Source: SG8-4 sp964598225
GTDB lineage: Bacteria > Planctomycetota > Phycisphaerae > Sedimentisphaerales > Anaerobacaceae
Reading direction: 5' to 3'
DNA length: 64,000 nucleotides
Assembly (NCBI GenBank): GCA_964598225.1
Contig: CAZRBG010000034.1
Span: forward strand, 1-64,000
Positions 26,134 through 35,055 of the stretch are shown here, piece after piece (the stretch's first letter is position 1; each line of letters starts with the position of its first letter). A model generated the notes under the pieces. It did not search any database. It had not been told where the DNA came from and worked only from the letters and a program-made list of their open reading frames with translations. The translations under genes were made by a program, and so were the position numbers.

Positions 26134-26916
26134 ATGAAAAAGTTAATAATAACAATTTGTGCGGTAGTGTTAATGATAAGCAGTATGGTTTCAGCCGATC
26201 CCGGTTGGGAGACTTTCGTAATTCGAAATTCAAGTATCTCGGGCGATTCTCCAAGCATAGTTGAAGATCCAACAGGTTTTCCAGGTTGGACATTATTCGG
26301 CATTACAGAAGGTGGCCAAAAAGCCGGATGGGGCAATAACAATATGAATGGCCAAAATGTCGGGAATATACAGGCGTTAAGCATAACCCGCCATTCAAGT
26401 GTTACTGGTTGGGGACCCTACTTCAATATCTGGATTACTGATGGCTTGGGAGGTTATGCAGTGCTTGCAAATGAACCCAGCCATCCATCGGAATACACTG
26501 ATTACGGTGAAACTGCTTATGACATGACTTGGGACGGTGCGCTTAAGAATGCAACCACCTGGGTTTATGAAGTTGATAGTGGTGTGGGATTCAAACTGCC
26601 CGACGGCAGTACAACTCACGCGAACTTGCCTGCCGGTACATCTGATCCGTTTGATTTTGAAGATTTTGCCGGCTATACCATCGCTACCCCGTCGAGTCAT
26701 TGGGGCGGCAGCGGCGCACCGGATGATCTGGATGCTAGTCCTTACACTGCCTATGGTTTCAATTGGGTCTTTGGTGATACTCAGTCGAATTACATTGATC
26801 CTGCTGGCTACGGCTACTTGGTATCCGATCCGACTGTGGTTCCGGTCCCGGGCGCTGTGTTGCTTGGTATGTTGGGTTTGAGCGTAGCCGGTGTGAAATT
26901 GCGCAGGCGTGCATGA
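26134..26916 (+). CDS. PEP-CTERM anchored exported protein
   Basis: 260 residues. The signal peptide is MKKLIITICAVVLMISSMVS (cleavage before ADPGW). The body is Gly/Ser/Thr/aromatic-rich and probably beta-sandwich (GWTLFGITEGGQKAGWGNNN, FNIWITDGLGGYAVLANEPS). The C-terminal sorting signal is VPVPGAVLLGMLGLSVAGVK followed by LRRRA. An AAGGA and a GGAG lie within 25 bp of the start. The composition is less GC-rich than the neighbours. Function is likely structural or glycan-related at the cell surface, but the body matches nothing I can name. Confidence 0.85.
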   Translation: MKKLIITICAVVLMISSMVSADPGWETFVIRNSSISGDSPSIVEDPTGFPGWTLFGITEGGQKAGWGNNNMNGQNVGNIQALSITRHSSVTGWGPYFNIWITDGLGGYAVLANEPSHPSEYTDYGETAYDMTWDGALKNATTWVYEVDSGVGFKLPDGSTTHANLPAGTSDPFDFEDFAGYTIATPSSHWGGSGAPDDLDASPYTAYGFNWVFGDTQSNYIDPAGYGYLVSDPTVVPVPGAVLLGMLGLSVAGVKLRRRA

Positions 26917-27050
26917 CAAAGCCTTTGCCGGATTGGCGGAGTAGCAGGGTCGGAAAAGCAAGTTGGCAAGTTAAACCAGGGCTGTGAGTTTGGTGCTCGC
27001 AGACGGTCACTTCGTTGATCGAAAGAGACATAGACAATGTGAACCAATCC

Positions 27051-27089
27051 AAAAAAACTGCCGGTCTCGGTTGGGCCGAGACCGGCAGT
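27051..27089 (-). terminator. Strong rho-independent terminator
   Basis: A perfect 14-bp stem (ACTGCCGGTCTCGG / CCGAGACCGGCAGT), 5-nt loop, followed on the minus strand by a T-run of seven. It ends the oxidoreductase transcript running from 28550 to 27174 and may also slow transcription from the PEP-CTERM gene on the plus strand. Confidence 0.85.
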
Positions 27090-27114
27090 GGAACACGTGT
27101 CCCAGCGTTCCTGG

Positions 27115-27134
27115 ATTCCCGCTTGCGCGGGAAT
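27115..27134. repeat. Small palindrome of the ATTCCC...GGGAAT type
   Basis: ATTCCCGCTTGCGCGGGAAT sits within GGATTCC...GGAATGAC. The same outer motif forms the large inverted repeat at 28794-28861, so it is a member of a dispersed palindromic repeat. Confidence 0.65.
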
Positions 27135-27173
27135 GACAAGTCGCAGGATTCATTGTGACAGAAGACTACATCA

Positions 27174-28550
27174 CTACGCGAGCTCTTTGTATTCGCGGTC
27201 CTTCAGGATGCCGGGCTGCGGGAGCGGATATTCGCCTTTGGAGTTAGAGAGCAGCGGGGCGGCAGAGTCCATCGTAAACTTGTCAACCTCGGGAGCGAAT
27301 TCGTGCGGGCAGTTCATCGCCTGTTCGTAGGTAATAACCTGACCGGTGTGTGCGGCCATGCGGCCCATGGTGTTGACCAGGCTGGCCTCGGCGCCTCGTT
27401 TGACTTCGTTGTAGGGCTTGTCGTTGCGGATCGCGTCGATCAGGTCGTCCCATTCGAGCTGATACGGACTCGGCTCCGGCTGCGGGAACGCCCAGATACG
27501 GTTCTCCCTTTCCATGTTGTGGCCCTTGTAGGTTCTGACCTTGCCCGGATAATGGCTGCTCGTCGAGACGACGCCGACACCCTTCGTGCCGTGAACGTAG
27601 CTGTCGAATCGGCCCTTGCAGCCCTGCATGGCTCTGCCGTAATAGAAGAGCCTGGCGCCGTCGGGATAGACGTATTCGACCGAATAATTGTCAAAGTTCT
27701 GATCGACGTAATCGCCCCGATAGTGGCGGCCTCCCGACGCGTATGCCACGGTCGGCCAGGCGCCTTTCATCCAGGAGCACTCGTCGATCTGGTGGATGTA
27801 GAAGTCGTGGTACATGCCGCCGCTTGCCCAGAGGAAGCTGTGGAACCTGCGTATCTGGTACATCAGCTCGCTCATGTTGTCGGGCTTCGGGCCGGTCACA
27901 CACGCCCGGCCGCCCATGCGGTAGGCTCTCATCGCGATAATATCGCCGATTTCGCCGTCGTCGATTCGCTCCTTCAGTTGCTTGCGGCCGGCGCAATGCC
28001 GTATCATCAGACCGACGCCGCATTTCAGGTTCTTCTTGTCCGCCTGTGCCGCCAGATCTATCATTCTGCCGGTCGTCGGGCCGTCGACGGTAACGGGCTT
28101 TTCCATAAAGACGTTGAGATTCTTCTTGATGGCATAGGTGAAATGCACCCACCGGAAGGCCGGCGGCGTTGCGAAAATCGCGACATCACCCGGTTTGAGG
28201 CAATCCATGGCCTTTTTGTAACCGTCAAAGCCGATGAATTTACGATCTTCCGGGACCTGGACCTTGTCGCCGTGGCGTTTTTTGAGGTTCTTGTAGCTGC
28301 GTTTGAGCTTGTCCTCAAAGACGTCGGCCATAGCGACGAGCTTGATCGGCCCGCTCTTGACCGACAGGGCGTTCGATGCCGCGCCGGTGCCTCTGCCGCC
28401 GCAGCCGATCAGGACGACCTTGATCTCGCTGCTGCCGGCTGCGTGGACACTCGATCCGAGACCTGCTGCAATAGCCGATGTAGCTGCAATACGCCCGGTA
28501 TTCTTAAGGAAATCGCGACGGGTTGTACTCGGTTGATTGGAACTTGTCAT
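27174..28550 (-). CDS. Gfo/Idh/MocA family oxidoreductase, Tat-exported (tandem copy 1)
   Basis: 458 residues. Tat motif TTRRDFLKNTGR begins near residue 9. The Rossmann start is IKVVLIGCGGRGTGAASNAL, and the EKP motif is NVFMEKPVTVDGPT. The C-terminal domain contains RRFHSFLWASGGMYHDFYIH, IDECSWMKGAWP and YSVEYVYPDG. The start at 28550 has AGGAG upstream; the longer frame to 28715 has none. It ends at the strong terminator at 27051-27089. Very similar to the next gene (28966-30366) over nearly the whole length, so the two arose by tandem duplication and were then separated by a repeat cluster. Confidence 0.92.
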   Translation of the reverse strand: MTSSNQPSTTRRDFLKNTGRIAATSAIAAGLGSSVHAAGSSEIKVVLIGCGGRGTGAASNALSVKSGPIKLVAMADVFEDKLKRSYKNLKKRHGDKVQVPEDRKFIGFDGYKKAMDCLKPGDVAIFATPPAFRWVHFTYAIKKNLNVFMEKPVTVDGPTTGRMIDLAAQADKKNLKCGVGLMIRHCAGRKQLKERIDDGEIGDIIAMRAYRMGGRACVTGPKPDNMSELMYQIRRFHSFLWASGGMYHDFYIHQIDECSWMKGAWPTVAYASGGRHYRGDYVDQNFDNYSVEYVYPDGARLFYYGRAMQGCKGRFDSYVHGTKGVGVVSTSSHYPGKVRTYKGHNMERENRIWAFPQPEPSPYQLEWDDLIDAIRNDKPYNEVKRGAEASLVNTMGRMAAHTGQVITYEQAMNCPHEFAPEVDKFTMDSAAPLLSNSKGEYPLPQPGILKDREYKELA

Positions 28551-28678
28551 ACTGTCTCCTTTTCTGTGTAAGCTTGTAAGATCGAATTTTCTGATTTCAT
28601 GATGCGGATCATCATAATCGCTCAAGCGAGCGGATTCAAGTCGTTTCCGGATGAGCTCGGGATACTGCCCGCAGATTT

Positions 28679-28789
28679 GTAGTGACGCCGTAAGGCGTTT
28701 CCGTGGCGAGGGCATCTTGCCCTTGTTTTAAATTATGAGGCCGGGGCGGCCTCGAGACACAAGGGCGAGACGCCCTCGCCACACAAGGG
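28679..28789. repeat. Palindromic repeat cluster, copy 1
   Basis: Opens with TAGTGACGCCGTAAGGCGTT (28680-28699), then short hairpins: GAGGGC-ATCTT-GCCCTTG, GAGGCC-GGGGC-GGCCTC and GGCGAG...CTCGCC. The opening is identical at 41086-41105, and both the opening and the following hairpins recur at 55549-55706. It fills the gap between the tandem oxidoreductase genes. Confidence 0.8.
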
Positions 28790-28793
28790 CTAT

Positions 28794-28861
28794 GTCATTC
28801 CTGCGAAAGCAGGAATCCAGATTTTCGTGAACAAATGGATTCCTGCTTTCGCAGGAATGAC
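28794..28861. repeat. 26-bp perfect inverted repeat
   Basis: Arms at 28794-28819 and 28836-28861 are exact reverse complements with a 16-bp spacer. Each arm is itself a small palindrome (ATTCCTGC-GAAA-GCAGGAAT). This resembles BIME/REP-type elements. Confidence 0.85.
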
Positions 28862-28965
28862 AACCTGCATTAAGCCAGCGCCTCCGCATGGGCAACAAGT
28901 TGCTCATCCTACATGTTCAAGGCTGCTTATGCTACTCTCTCTATATGTTCATTTGCAGCTTGATA

Positions 28966-30366
28966 CTATGCGAAATCCTTGTACTCGCGGTCGGTCACAA
29001 TGCCGGGTTGCGGGACGGGATACCTGCCTTCGGAGTTGGGTTGCAGCGGAGCGGGAGAATCCTCCGTCAGCTTGTCCAGACCCGGGGCCATCTCGTGGTC
29101 GCAATTGAGAATTTGTTCGTATGTGACTTCCTGGCCGGTGTGCGCGGCCATACGTCCGAGGCTCGTCACTAGGCTGGTCTTAACGCCTCGCTCGGTTTCG
29201 TTGTACGGTTTATCGTTACGAATGGCATCCATCAGATCGTTCCATTCGTTCTGATACGGGCTTCGCTCGGCAGGGCTGACTTTTGATTTCCAGATCATAT
29301 TCGCTTTGTTCGGGTTCTGGCCCCTGTATGTGCTGGAGGGCATCCCGCAGTCACCGCTCTTGGAGACAATTGCCATGCCTTTGCTGCCGTGAGCGGCGCT
29401 GGAGTAGATGCGGTGACAGCCCAGAATGCAGCGTCCGTCCATGAAGAACTTGCTGCCGTCGGGGTACGTGTACTCCACCGAATACGTGTCGAAGTTCTGA
29501 TCGACGTAGGTTACGCCTTCGGGGCTCTGTCGATAGTGACGGCCACCGACGGCGTGAGCCTTTACGGGCCAGTCGTCCTTCATCCAGCATTGGTGGTCGA
29601 TGATGTGGATGTTGAAATCGCTGAAGTTGCCGCCGCTGGCCCAGAGGAAGCTGTGGAATCGCTGTATCTGATACATCAGGTCGCTGATGCCGTCCGGCTT
29701 GGGCAGTGAGTGAAAGTATCCAATCGGTCCGTGCATCCGGTAGCCGCGCTGCAGGATGATATCGCCAATTTCGCCGTCGCGGATTCGTTTGTATAGTTGT
29801 TCGAGCGACCGCTGGTGGCGGGACATGAGGCCCACGCCAACCTTGAGATTCTTCGCATCGGCCTGTTTGGCGAGATTGAACATCCGCCGGCTCGTCGGAC
29901 CGTCGACGGTGACGGGTTTTTCCATGAAGACATTGAGGTTCTTCTTGATCGCATACGTGAAATGGACCCAGCGAAACGCCGGCGGTGTTGCAAAGATAGC
30001 GACGTCGCCGGGGCGCAGGCAGTCCATCGCCTTCTTGTAGGCGTCGAAGCCTATAAACTTGCGATCCTCAGGTACATCCATCCGGTCGGCATGCCTCTTT
30101 TTGAGGTTGGCGTAACTGCTCTTGAGCCGATTCTCGAAGACATCCGCCATAGCAATGAGCCTGGTCGGGCCGTTATTGACCGAAAGGGCGTTCGATGCCG
30201 CTCCTGTGCCGCGACCGCCGCAACCGATAAGGGCTACGTTGACCGTGTTGCTGCCTGCGGCGTGAACGTGAGGGGTCAAACCCACCACGGCCGATGTTGC
30301 CGCGAGGCGTCCGGTGTTCTTAAGAAATTCACGACGCGATGTGTTCTTTTCGTTGGACTCGTTCAT
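28966..30366 (-). CDS. Gfo/Idh/MocA family oxidoreductase, Tat-exported (tandem copy 2)
   Basis: 466 residues. Tat motif TSRREFLKNTGR is near residue 9. The Rossmann start is VNVALIGCGGRGTGAASNAL, with LIAMADVFENRLKSSYANLK, FMEKPVTVDGPT and QRFHSFLWASGGNFSDFNIH. The ATG at 30366 has GGAG 10 nt upstream. It is a close paralogue of the 27174-28550 gene. The main differences are in the C-terminal substrate domain, for instance NIHIIDHQCWMKDDWP against YIHQIDECSWMKGAWP. Substrate specificity probably differs. The gap to the upstream ABC-F gene is about 160 bp. Confidence 0.92.
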   Translation of the reverse strand: MNESNEKNTSRREFLKNTGRLAATSAVVGLTPHVHAAGSNTVNVALIGCGGRGTGAASNALSVNNGPTRLIAMADVFENRLKSSYANLKKRHADRMDVPEDRKFIGFDAYKKAMDCLRPGDVAIFATPPAFRWVHFTYAIKKNLNVFMEKPVTVDGPTSRRMFNLAKQADAKNLKVGVGLMSRHQRSLEQLYKRIRDGEIGDIILQRGYRMHGPIGYFHSLPKPDGISDLMYQIQRFHSFLWASGGNFSDFNIHIIDHQCWMKDDWPVKAHAVGGRHYRQSPEGVTYVDQNFDTYSVEYTYPDGSKFFMDGRCILGCHRIYSSAAHGSKGMAIVSKSGDCGMPSSTYRGQNPNKANMIWKSKVSPAERSPYQNEWNDLMDAIRNDKPYNETERGVKTSLVTSLGRMAAHTGQEVTYEQILNCDHEMAPGLDKLTEDSPAPLQPNSEGRYPVPQPGIVTDREYKDFA

Positions 30367-30524
30367 GATTGCTCTGCTCCTACTGTCTGACATGTGTTGG
30401 ATTTAGTGTTTGTTACACAGCCTGCCTCCTGCTGTAGAGCCAATCGCTCTCCGGAGGTCATTTACTGGAGGTGAATGATACCATATTGCCGCTTCGCGGG
30501 CAAGCCGGCGGGATTTAATTTCAT

Positions 30525-32474
30525 TCAGGCATGACGTGCGTAAGCACGATAGAGAAGCTCCAGTTCCTCTGTCTTGGCGTCGTAACCACTCTGCAACTCG
30601 GCTAACTGCTCCGGATTCTTGTAGATCGTCGCGTCGCCGAAGCGTTCTTTCATCTCCGCCAAATTCTGCTCCAGATCCATGATGAATTCTTCGATCTGCT
30701 CGACCGAGTATTTATTGAATCGCTTGAGTTCCTCGGGTGTCTTGGGACGGGACTTACTTTGAGCGCTGGCGGGGCGGCGTTTTCGCGATCCGGCTGTGCG
30801 GGATTCCGGTTTTTGCTCGGTTTCCATGCGCCTTTGTACGAGAGATGCGTACTGCGAATATACGGGTTTGATTTCCACGAACTCTACTGCACCAAGTCGC
30901 CTGCGCCCCAGCTCGTCGGAGCCGACGACGATCAGCTTATCGACAACGCGGTCCAGAAAGTAACGGTCATGGCTTACGACAATCATCGTGCCGGTATAGT
31001 CGGCCAGAGCCTCTTCGAGCATCTCCCGGCTGGCGATATCCAGATGATTCGTGGGTTCGTCCATGACCAGCACGTCCGGCTCTTCCAGGACCAGCTTGCA
31101 GAGCATCAGGCGGTTGCGCTGGCCGCCGCTGAGATCCCCGCACTTCTTGAAGACATCCTCTCCGCTGAACAAAAATGCGCCAAGTCTGTTGCGGACCCGT
31201 TCGGAGGACATTTCGGGATTGGAACTCAATGCTTCATCCAGAACAGTGCTCTTCGGATCCAGCATGTCGCCGTGCTGGTCGAGATAGCCCACTCGCAGGG
31301 ATTTGCCCATTCGGATGCTGCCCGCGGTCGGTTCGAGTTGACCGAGAGCCAGCCGCAGCAGGGTGCTTTTGCCTGTGCCGTTGGGACCGGTGATGCCGAT
31401 GCGTTCTCCGCTGAGAACGTCGAATGTCAGGTTCTCGAACAGTTTCAGGCCGTCGAAGGATTTGGTTAGTCTCTCACAGCGCAGCACCAGGTTGCTGGTG
31501 CTTCCTGTTTCGCTGAATGAGAAACTGATCGTTTTTTGATCGATTGGCTTTTCGAGATAGTCGGGATTCTCTTTGAGCAGGCGATTGAGGCGGGTCTTTC
31601 TGCCGCGAGCGGTCTTGCGCATACCCTCCTGGTCTTTATTGCGAGCGATGAAGTCACGCGTTCGCTCGACCATTTCGACTCGCCTGGTGTGCTCTCGCTG
31701 CTCGTGCAGACGCCTGGTTTCTTTGGTTTGCACGTAGTTGCTGTAATTGCCGGGCCATACTCGGGCTTTCTGTTTCTCAACCTCTACTATTTTGCAAGCT
31801 ACCTTATCGAGCAGTGTCCTGTCATGGCTGATGATGACAGCAGCGCCTTTATAGCCTTCGATGAATCGCTCCAGCCATTCGAGCGCCTGCAGGTCGAGAT
31901 GGTTGGTCGGCTCGTCCAGCAACAGCAGGTCCGTTTCCAGCATCAGCACCTGGGCCAGTCCCAGGCGCGACAGTTGTCCGCCGCTGAGTGCCGAGGTCTT
32001 TGCATGGTGCAGCTCCGGCTCGAAGCCGAGACCGGCCAGCGTGGCGTGGATGCGCACTTCGTAGTCATATCCGCCGGCGATCTCGAAATCGTGACAGAGG
32101 CGGTCGTACTTTTTCATCCTGGCCTTCAATTCCGAACCGCTGAGGTTCTCCATCTCAGCCGAGACTTTGTGGATCGAACGCTGCAACCGCAGCAGATGGT
32201 CGACTCCGGCGTGCATTTCCTCCATGACGGTGCGGTCGCCGCTAAAGCTCGTCTCCTGCCGCAGGTGGCCGATCTTCAGGCCCTTCTGCCGGACCACCCG
32301 CCCCACGTCCGGAGTCACCTCTCCTGTAATCAGCTTGAGGATGGTGCTCTTGCCCGCGCCGTTAGGGCCTACCATGCCGACTTTCTCGCCGGGATGCAGC
32401 GTGAGATCCATCTTGTCGAGAACGACCTCTGGGCCGAACGCCACGTGGATGTCATTCAACGTCACTATTGCCAT
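30525..32474 (-). CDS. ABC-F family ATP-binding protein
   Basis: 649 residues with two ABC ATPase domains and no membrane domain. Domain 1 has Walker A GPNGAGKST, signature LSGGQLSRLGLA and Walker B LLLLDEPTNHLD. A charged linker follows (RTRDFIARNKDQEG). Domain 2 has GPNGTGKST, LSGGQRNRLML and VLVMDEPTNHLD. The C-terminus (about 565-649) is a basic stretch and then a coiled coil, as in Uup/YheS-type members. ABC-F proteins act at the ribosome E site or on translation stalls; a role in antibiotic tolerance is possible but not implied. Separated from the TPR gene by a terminator. Confidence 0.93.
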   Translation of the reverse strand: MAIVTLNDIHVAFGPEVVLDKMDLTLHPGEKVGMVGPNGAGKSTILKLITGEVTPDVGRVVRQKGLKIGHLRQETSFSGDRTVMEEMHAGVDHLLRLQRSIHKVSAEMENLSGSELKARMKKYDRLCHDFEIAGGYDYEVRIHATLAGLGFEPELHHAKTSALSGGQLSRLGLAQVLMLETDLLLLDEPTNHLDLQALEWLERFIEGYKGAAVIISHDRTLLDKVACKIVEVEKQKARVWPGNYSNYVQTKETRRLHEQREHTRRVEMVERTRDFIARNKDQEGMRKTARGRKTRLNRLLKENPDYLEKPIDQKTISFSFSETGSTSNLVLRCERLTKSFDGLKLFENLTFDVLSGERIGITGPNGTGKSTLLRLALGQLEPTAGSIRMGKSLRVGYLDQHGDMLDPKSTVLDEALSSNPEMSSERVRNRLGAFLFSGEDVFKKCGDLSGGQRNRLMLCKLVLEEPDVLVMDEPTNHLDIASREMLEEALADYTGTMIVVSHDRYFLDRVVDKLIVVGSDELGRRRLGAVEFVEIKPVYSQYASLVQRRMETEQKPESRTAGSRKRRPASAQSKSRPKTPEELKRFNKYSVEQIEEFIMDLEQNLAEMKERFGDATIYKNPEQLAELQSGYDAKTEELELLYRAYARHA

Positions 32475-32515
32475 AGACTACAGACTCTAAAGAAACTGCC
32501 CAAACTGCGGGATAT

Positions 32516-32548
32516 AAAAAGGCAGATCACCCTTCAGCGGTGTCTGCC
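32516..32548 (-). terminator. Rho-independent terminator
   Basis: GGCAGATCACC / GGTGTCTGCC pairs with one bulge, 7-nt loop, then five T on the minus strand. It follows the TPR gene and separates it from the ABC-F gene. Confidence 0.7.
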
Positions 32549-32609
32549 AAATCTCCTGCCTATGATAGCGTCTGGATTCAAGGACTTGTGATTTTGTAAG
32601 AGTGTGTTC

Positions 32610-33629
32610 TTATTGGATTACCCTGGCTGCCGGAGCGGAGGCGTAATACCTGCTCGACCGAATCTTGTCGATGCGGCCTTGAAGCTTCGCCAGTGCTGTC
32701 TTATCGCCGCTTTTCCGAGCCATCTGCACCTGAGCTTCCAGCACCTTGAGCAACCGCCCGGAGTCGGTCTGGTTCTCCGCCACATGCAATGATTTTGAGA
32801 GCAGCGCTTTTGCTCGGCTCAGGTCGCCTCTTGCCTGATGGATTCTCGCCATCGCCAGCCAGGCCGGTACGAGGAAATGGTGGTTCAGGCCGTATATTTC
32901 TTCCTGGATCGGAATCGCTCTGGAAATGAGTTCTTCGCCCCGGTCGAATCGGCCCTGAAGTACGTAAAGCGCAGCTACGCTTGTGAGCACCTTGGTCGTA
33001 TAGAGATGCTCAGGTCCATAGCTGTCTTCGATCACAGCCAACGCGGCGTCGAAATATGACTCGGCTTGCTCCAGTTCGCCCCTGGCGACAAGCAGACGCG
33101 CCATATCCACCTTGAAAGGCGCCAGCTCAGGGGCGTCTTCGTTTTCAACGGCCCGCATGATAGTCAATGCCTGCTCAAGGGATTCGGCAGCCTCCTCGAA
33201 TCGTCCCAGCCCTTTGTAGATGTCACCGAGTATTCTCAACGTAAGAGCAACGTAAGGATGCTTGCGGCCGTAAACGTCCTGCTGCAATTCCAGACCGGTC
33301 AGGCACATCTTCTCAGCCTTGATGAGATTTCCCTGATTCTTGTACAGATAGGCCAGATCGAGCGTGCAGGCGCAAACGTCCGAATCCGGAGCTTTCGTGG
33401 ATATTGCCACTTCGAGCGCACTTTCGAGCAAAGGCTGAGCCTTTTCGTAGCTGCCTGAGGCCATGTATACCCTCGCCATGGCTCGCAGCGAAGTGTGCGT
33501 ATAGGTTTTTCCCGCCGGATCGACTTTGCCTCCCGTGGCGCTTTGAGGCAGAACAAATGAACTAAAAAGCAATACCAGAACGATGACTAAGATTTGCAAA
33601 CCTGTAGGTCTTTCCCTCGCTAATAGCAT
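32610..33629 (-). CDS. Exported tetratricopeptide-repeat protein
   Basis: 339 residues. A signal or anchor segment (LQILVIVLVLLFSSFVLPQS) is near 11-30, followed by about six TPR motifs of the kinesin-light-chain type with 42-residue spacing. Examples are ARVYMASGSYEKAQPLLESA, AYLYKNQGNLIKAEKMCLTG and GDIYKGLGRFEEAAESLEQA. The ATG at 33629 has GGGGGAG 8 nt upstream. TPR proteins hold partner proteins; the partner is unknown. Single gene with its own terminator. Confidence 0.85.
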   Translation of the reverse strand: MLLARERPTGLQILVIVLVLLFSSFVLPQSATGGKVDPAGKTYTHTSLRAMARVYMASGSYEKAQPLLESALEVAISTKAPDSDVCACTLDLAYLYKNQGNLIKAEKMCLTGLELQQDVYGRKHPYVALTLRILGDIYKGLGRFEEAAESLEQALTIMRAVENEDAPELAPFKVDMARLLVARGELEQAESYFDAALAVIEDSYGPEHLYTTKVLTSVAALYVLQGRFDRGEELISRAIPIQEEIYGLNHHFLVPAWLAMARIHQARGDLSRAKALLSKSLHVAENQTDSGRLLKVLEAQVQMARKSGDKTALAKLQGRIDKIRSSRYYASAPAARVIQ

Positions 33630-33976
33630 TAACAATACTCCCCCTTCAAATCTCGATGTCAGCTTATCCCTCCGTAGGATTTAGTTTATTCCTTTTGAGC
33701 GTACAACTAAAATATAGTAACTACATCGCGTTCCTGCAAATCCGGCAGCTTTTCCGGGTTATCGGCTCAGCAGGATCGTGCTTCACGAGGAACGGGGCAA
33801 GGCGGCTGGGAATGAGGATTTCAGGTTTGCTTCTGTTGCCGATTAGCAAAGACATTTTCCGGGAGGGCGTTCATACAACCTCTATGTCCACCCGCCGCAC
33901 AACCGGGCCGAGGGCGCACGTGGATTCTCAAGGCAACGAAAAGATCAATAAGCCAATCCGGCGAAATACCGAACAG

Positions 33977-34093
33977 CTATTCTTTCTTCTTGCACGTGCA
34001 TTCTTTTGCCGGCTTGCCGCATCCCGAACAAACTTTATTCTCGATTGGCGCTCCACAAACCTTACACGGCGTACATCCACATTTCTGGCACAT
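33977..34093 (-). CDS. 38-residue cysteine-rich zinc-ribbon-like protein
   Basis: A very short frame with nine Cys: MCQKCGCTPC, KVCGAPIE, VCSGCGKPAKECTC and a KKKE end. The paired CxxC/CxC spacing predicts one or two bound zinc ions. Small proteins of this MC.KCGCTPCKVCG type occur in several bacterial phyla as far as I recall; their function is unknown to me. AAGG lies about 10 nt before the ATG. No neighbour is close enough to suggest an operon. The rest of 33630-34244 shows nothing I can support. Confidence 0.7.
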   Translation of the reverse strand: MCQKCGCTPCKVCGAPIENKVCSGCGKPAKECTCKKKE

Positions 34094-34244
34094 AATTTCA
34101 CTGCCTTATAAAACATGTTCCATTGATTTCGTACAAACTTAATCAATCTCAAAATTAAGGTCCCTCTCCGATCACATCAATAAGGAAAATACCTAATTGA
34201 CGGCAGCGAATTGCTTATAACCCGATAATCCGTATTTTTAATGT

Positions 34245-34264
34245 GGGGACACCATACTTATTTC
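34245..34264 (+). repeat. Left inverted repeat of the Y1 transposase element
   Basis: GGGGACACCATACTTATTTC is the exact reverse complement of 34966-34985. It marks the left end of the transposase unit, 39 bp before the start codon. Confidence 0.9.
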
Positions 34265-34303
34265 CATGTTGCACTTGCGTGGCGTATGGGTTAGAATTGC
34301 GGC

Positions 34304-34972
34304 ATGGCAAGGTTAGCACGAGTTGTGGTTCCTGATGTGCCGCACCATGTTACTCAGCGTGGTAATCGGCGACAAGAGACGTTCTTTAATGATGACGACT
34401 ACAGGGCTTATCTGGAATTGATGGCCGACTGGTGCGGTCGCTGCGGCGTAGCCGTATGGGCGTATTGTCTGATGCCCAACCACGTTCACCTGATCGTGGT
34501 GCCGAAATCGGAGGACGGGCTGCGGCGTGGGATCGGCGAGGCCCACCGGCGCTACAGCAGGCGAATCAATTTCCGCCAGCGCTGGCGAGGCCACCTGTGG
34601 CAGGGTCGGTTTGCGTCGTTTCCGATGGACAGGCGGCACCTGATGCTGGCGGTGCGGTATGTGGAATTGAACCCGGTGCGGGCGAAGCTGTGCCGGGCGC
34701 CGTGGCGTTGGCGATGGTCCAGTGCCGCGGCCCACGTGGACGGTCGCAATGACGTCTTGGTTGACGCCAAGCCGATGTTGGAGCGAGTGGAGGATTGGCG
34801 AGCGTATCTGGCGTCGGGGCTGAAGCCTGAGCAGGCGGAGTTGCTACGCCGGCACGAACGTACGGGCCGTCCTCTATGCGACGGTGCTTTTCTCAAGCGA
34901 CTTGAGGCCAGGCTCGGGCGAGTTCTACAAAAGAAACCATCCGGCAGAAAGCCAAAGAGTAAGAAGAAATAA
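34304..34972 (+). CDS. REP-associated tyrosine (Y1/HUH) transposase
   Basis: A 222-residue single-strand transposase of the TnpA_REP/IS200-like group. The opening MARLARVVVPDVPHHVTQRG is typical. The HUH motif is in LMPNHVHLIVVP, and the candidate nucleophile Tyr is in AHRRYSRRIN. Family motifs GHLWQGRF and YVELNPVRA follow. The C-terminus is strongly basic (SGRKPKSKKK). Members move or maintain REP palindromes, and several palindromic repeat families lie in this window. The gene fills the space between two perfect inverted repeats and appears intact. Confidence 0.92.
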   Translation: MARLARVVVPDVPHHVTQRGNRRQETFFNDDDYRAYLELMADWCGRCGVAVWAYCLMPNHVHLIVVPKSEDGLRRGIGEAHRRYSRRINFRQRWRGHLWQGRFASFPMDRRHLMLAVRYVELNPVRAKLCRAPWRWRWSSAAAHVDGRNDVLVDAKPMLERVEDWRAYLASGLKPEQAELLRRHERTGRPLCDGAFLKRLEARLGRVLQKKPSGRKPKSKKK

Positions 34973-34985
34973 GTATGGTGTCCCC
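34966..34985 (-). repeat. Right inverted repeat of the Y1 transposase element
   Basis: Exact reverse complement of 34245-34264. It contains the TAA stop of the transposase gene at 34970-34972. Confidence 0.9.
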
Positions 34986-35055
34986 GGGATTTGGGGATTT
35001 GGGATTTGGATTTGGGGATTTGGGATTTTCCCCGGGATTTCCGGGATTTTTTTTC
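34985..35055 (+). repeat. G-rich GGGATTTGGGG simple repeat
   Basis: Successive GGG or GGGG blocks separated by ATTT, followed by CCCGGGATTTCCGGG. The plus strand could form a G-quadruplex. It begins immediately at the right end of the transposase unit. Confidence 0.8.

Larger units (their letters stand above)
34245..34985 (+). mobile_element. Y1 transposase unit bounded by 20-bp inverted repeats
   Basis: A 741-bp segment with perfect terminal 20-bp inverted repeats and one transposase gene filling it; the right repeat overlaps the stop codon. Outside it to the right is a G-rich repeat and a disrupted gene. Confidence 0.75.

Noticed and set aside
33656..34111. 151-codon plus-strand frame opposite the small Cys-rich gene
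   Set aside because: Patchy composition and no ribosome site; the antisense Cys-rich frame is more protein-like.
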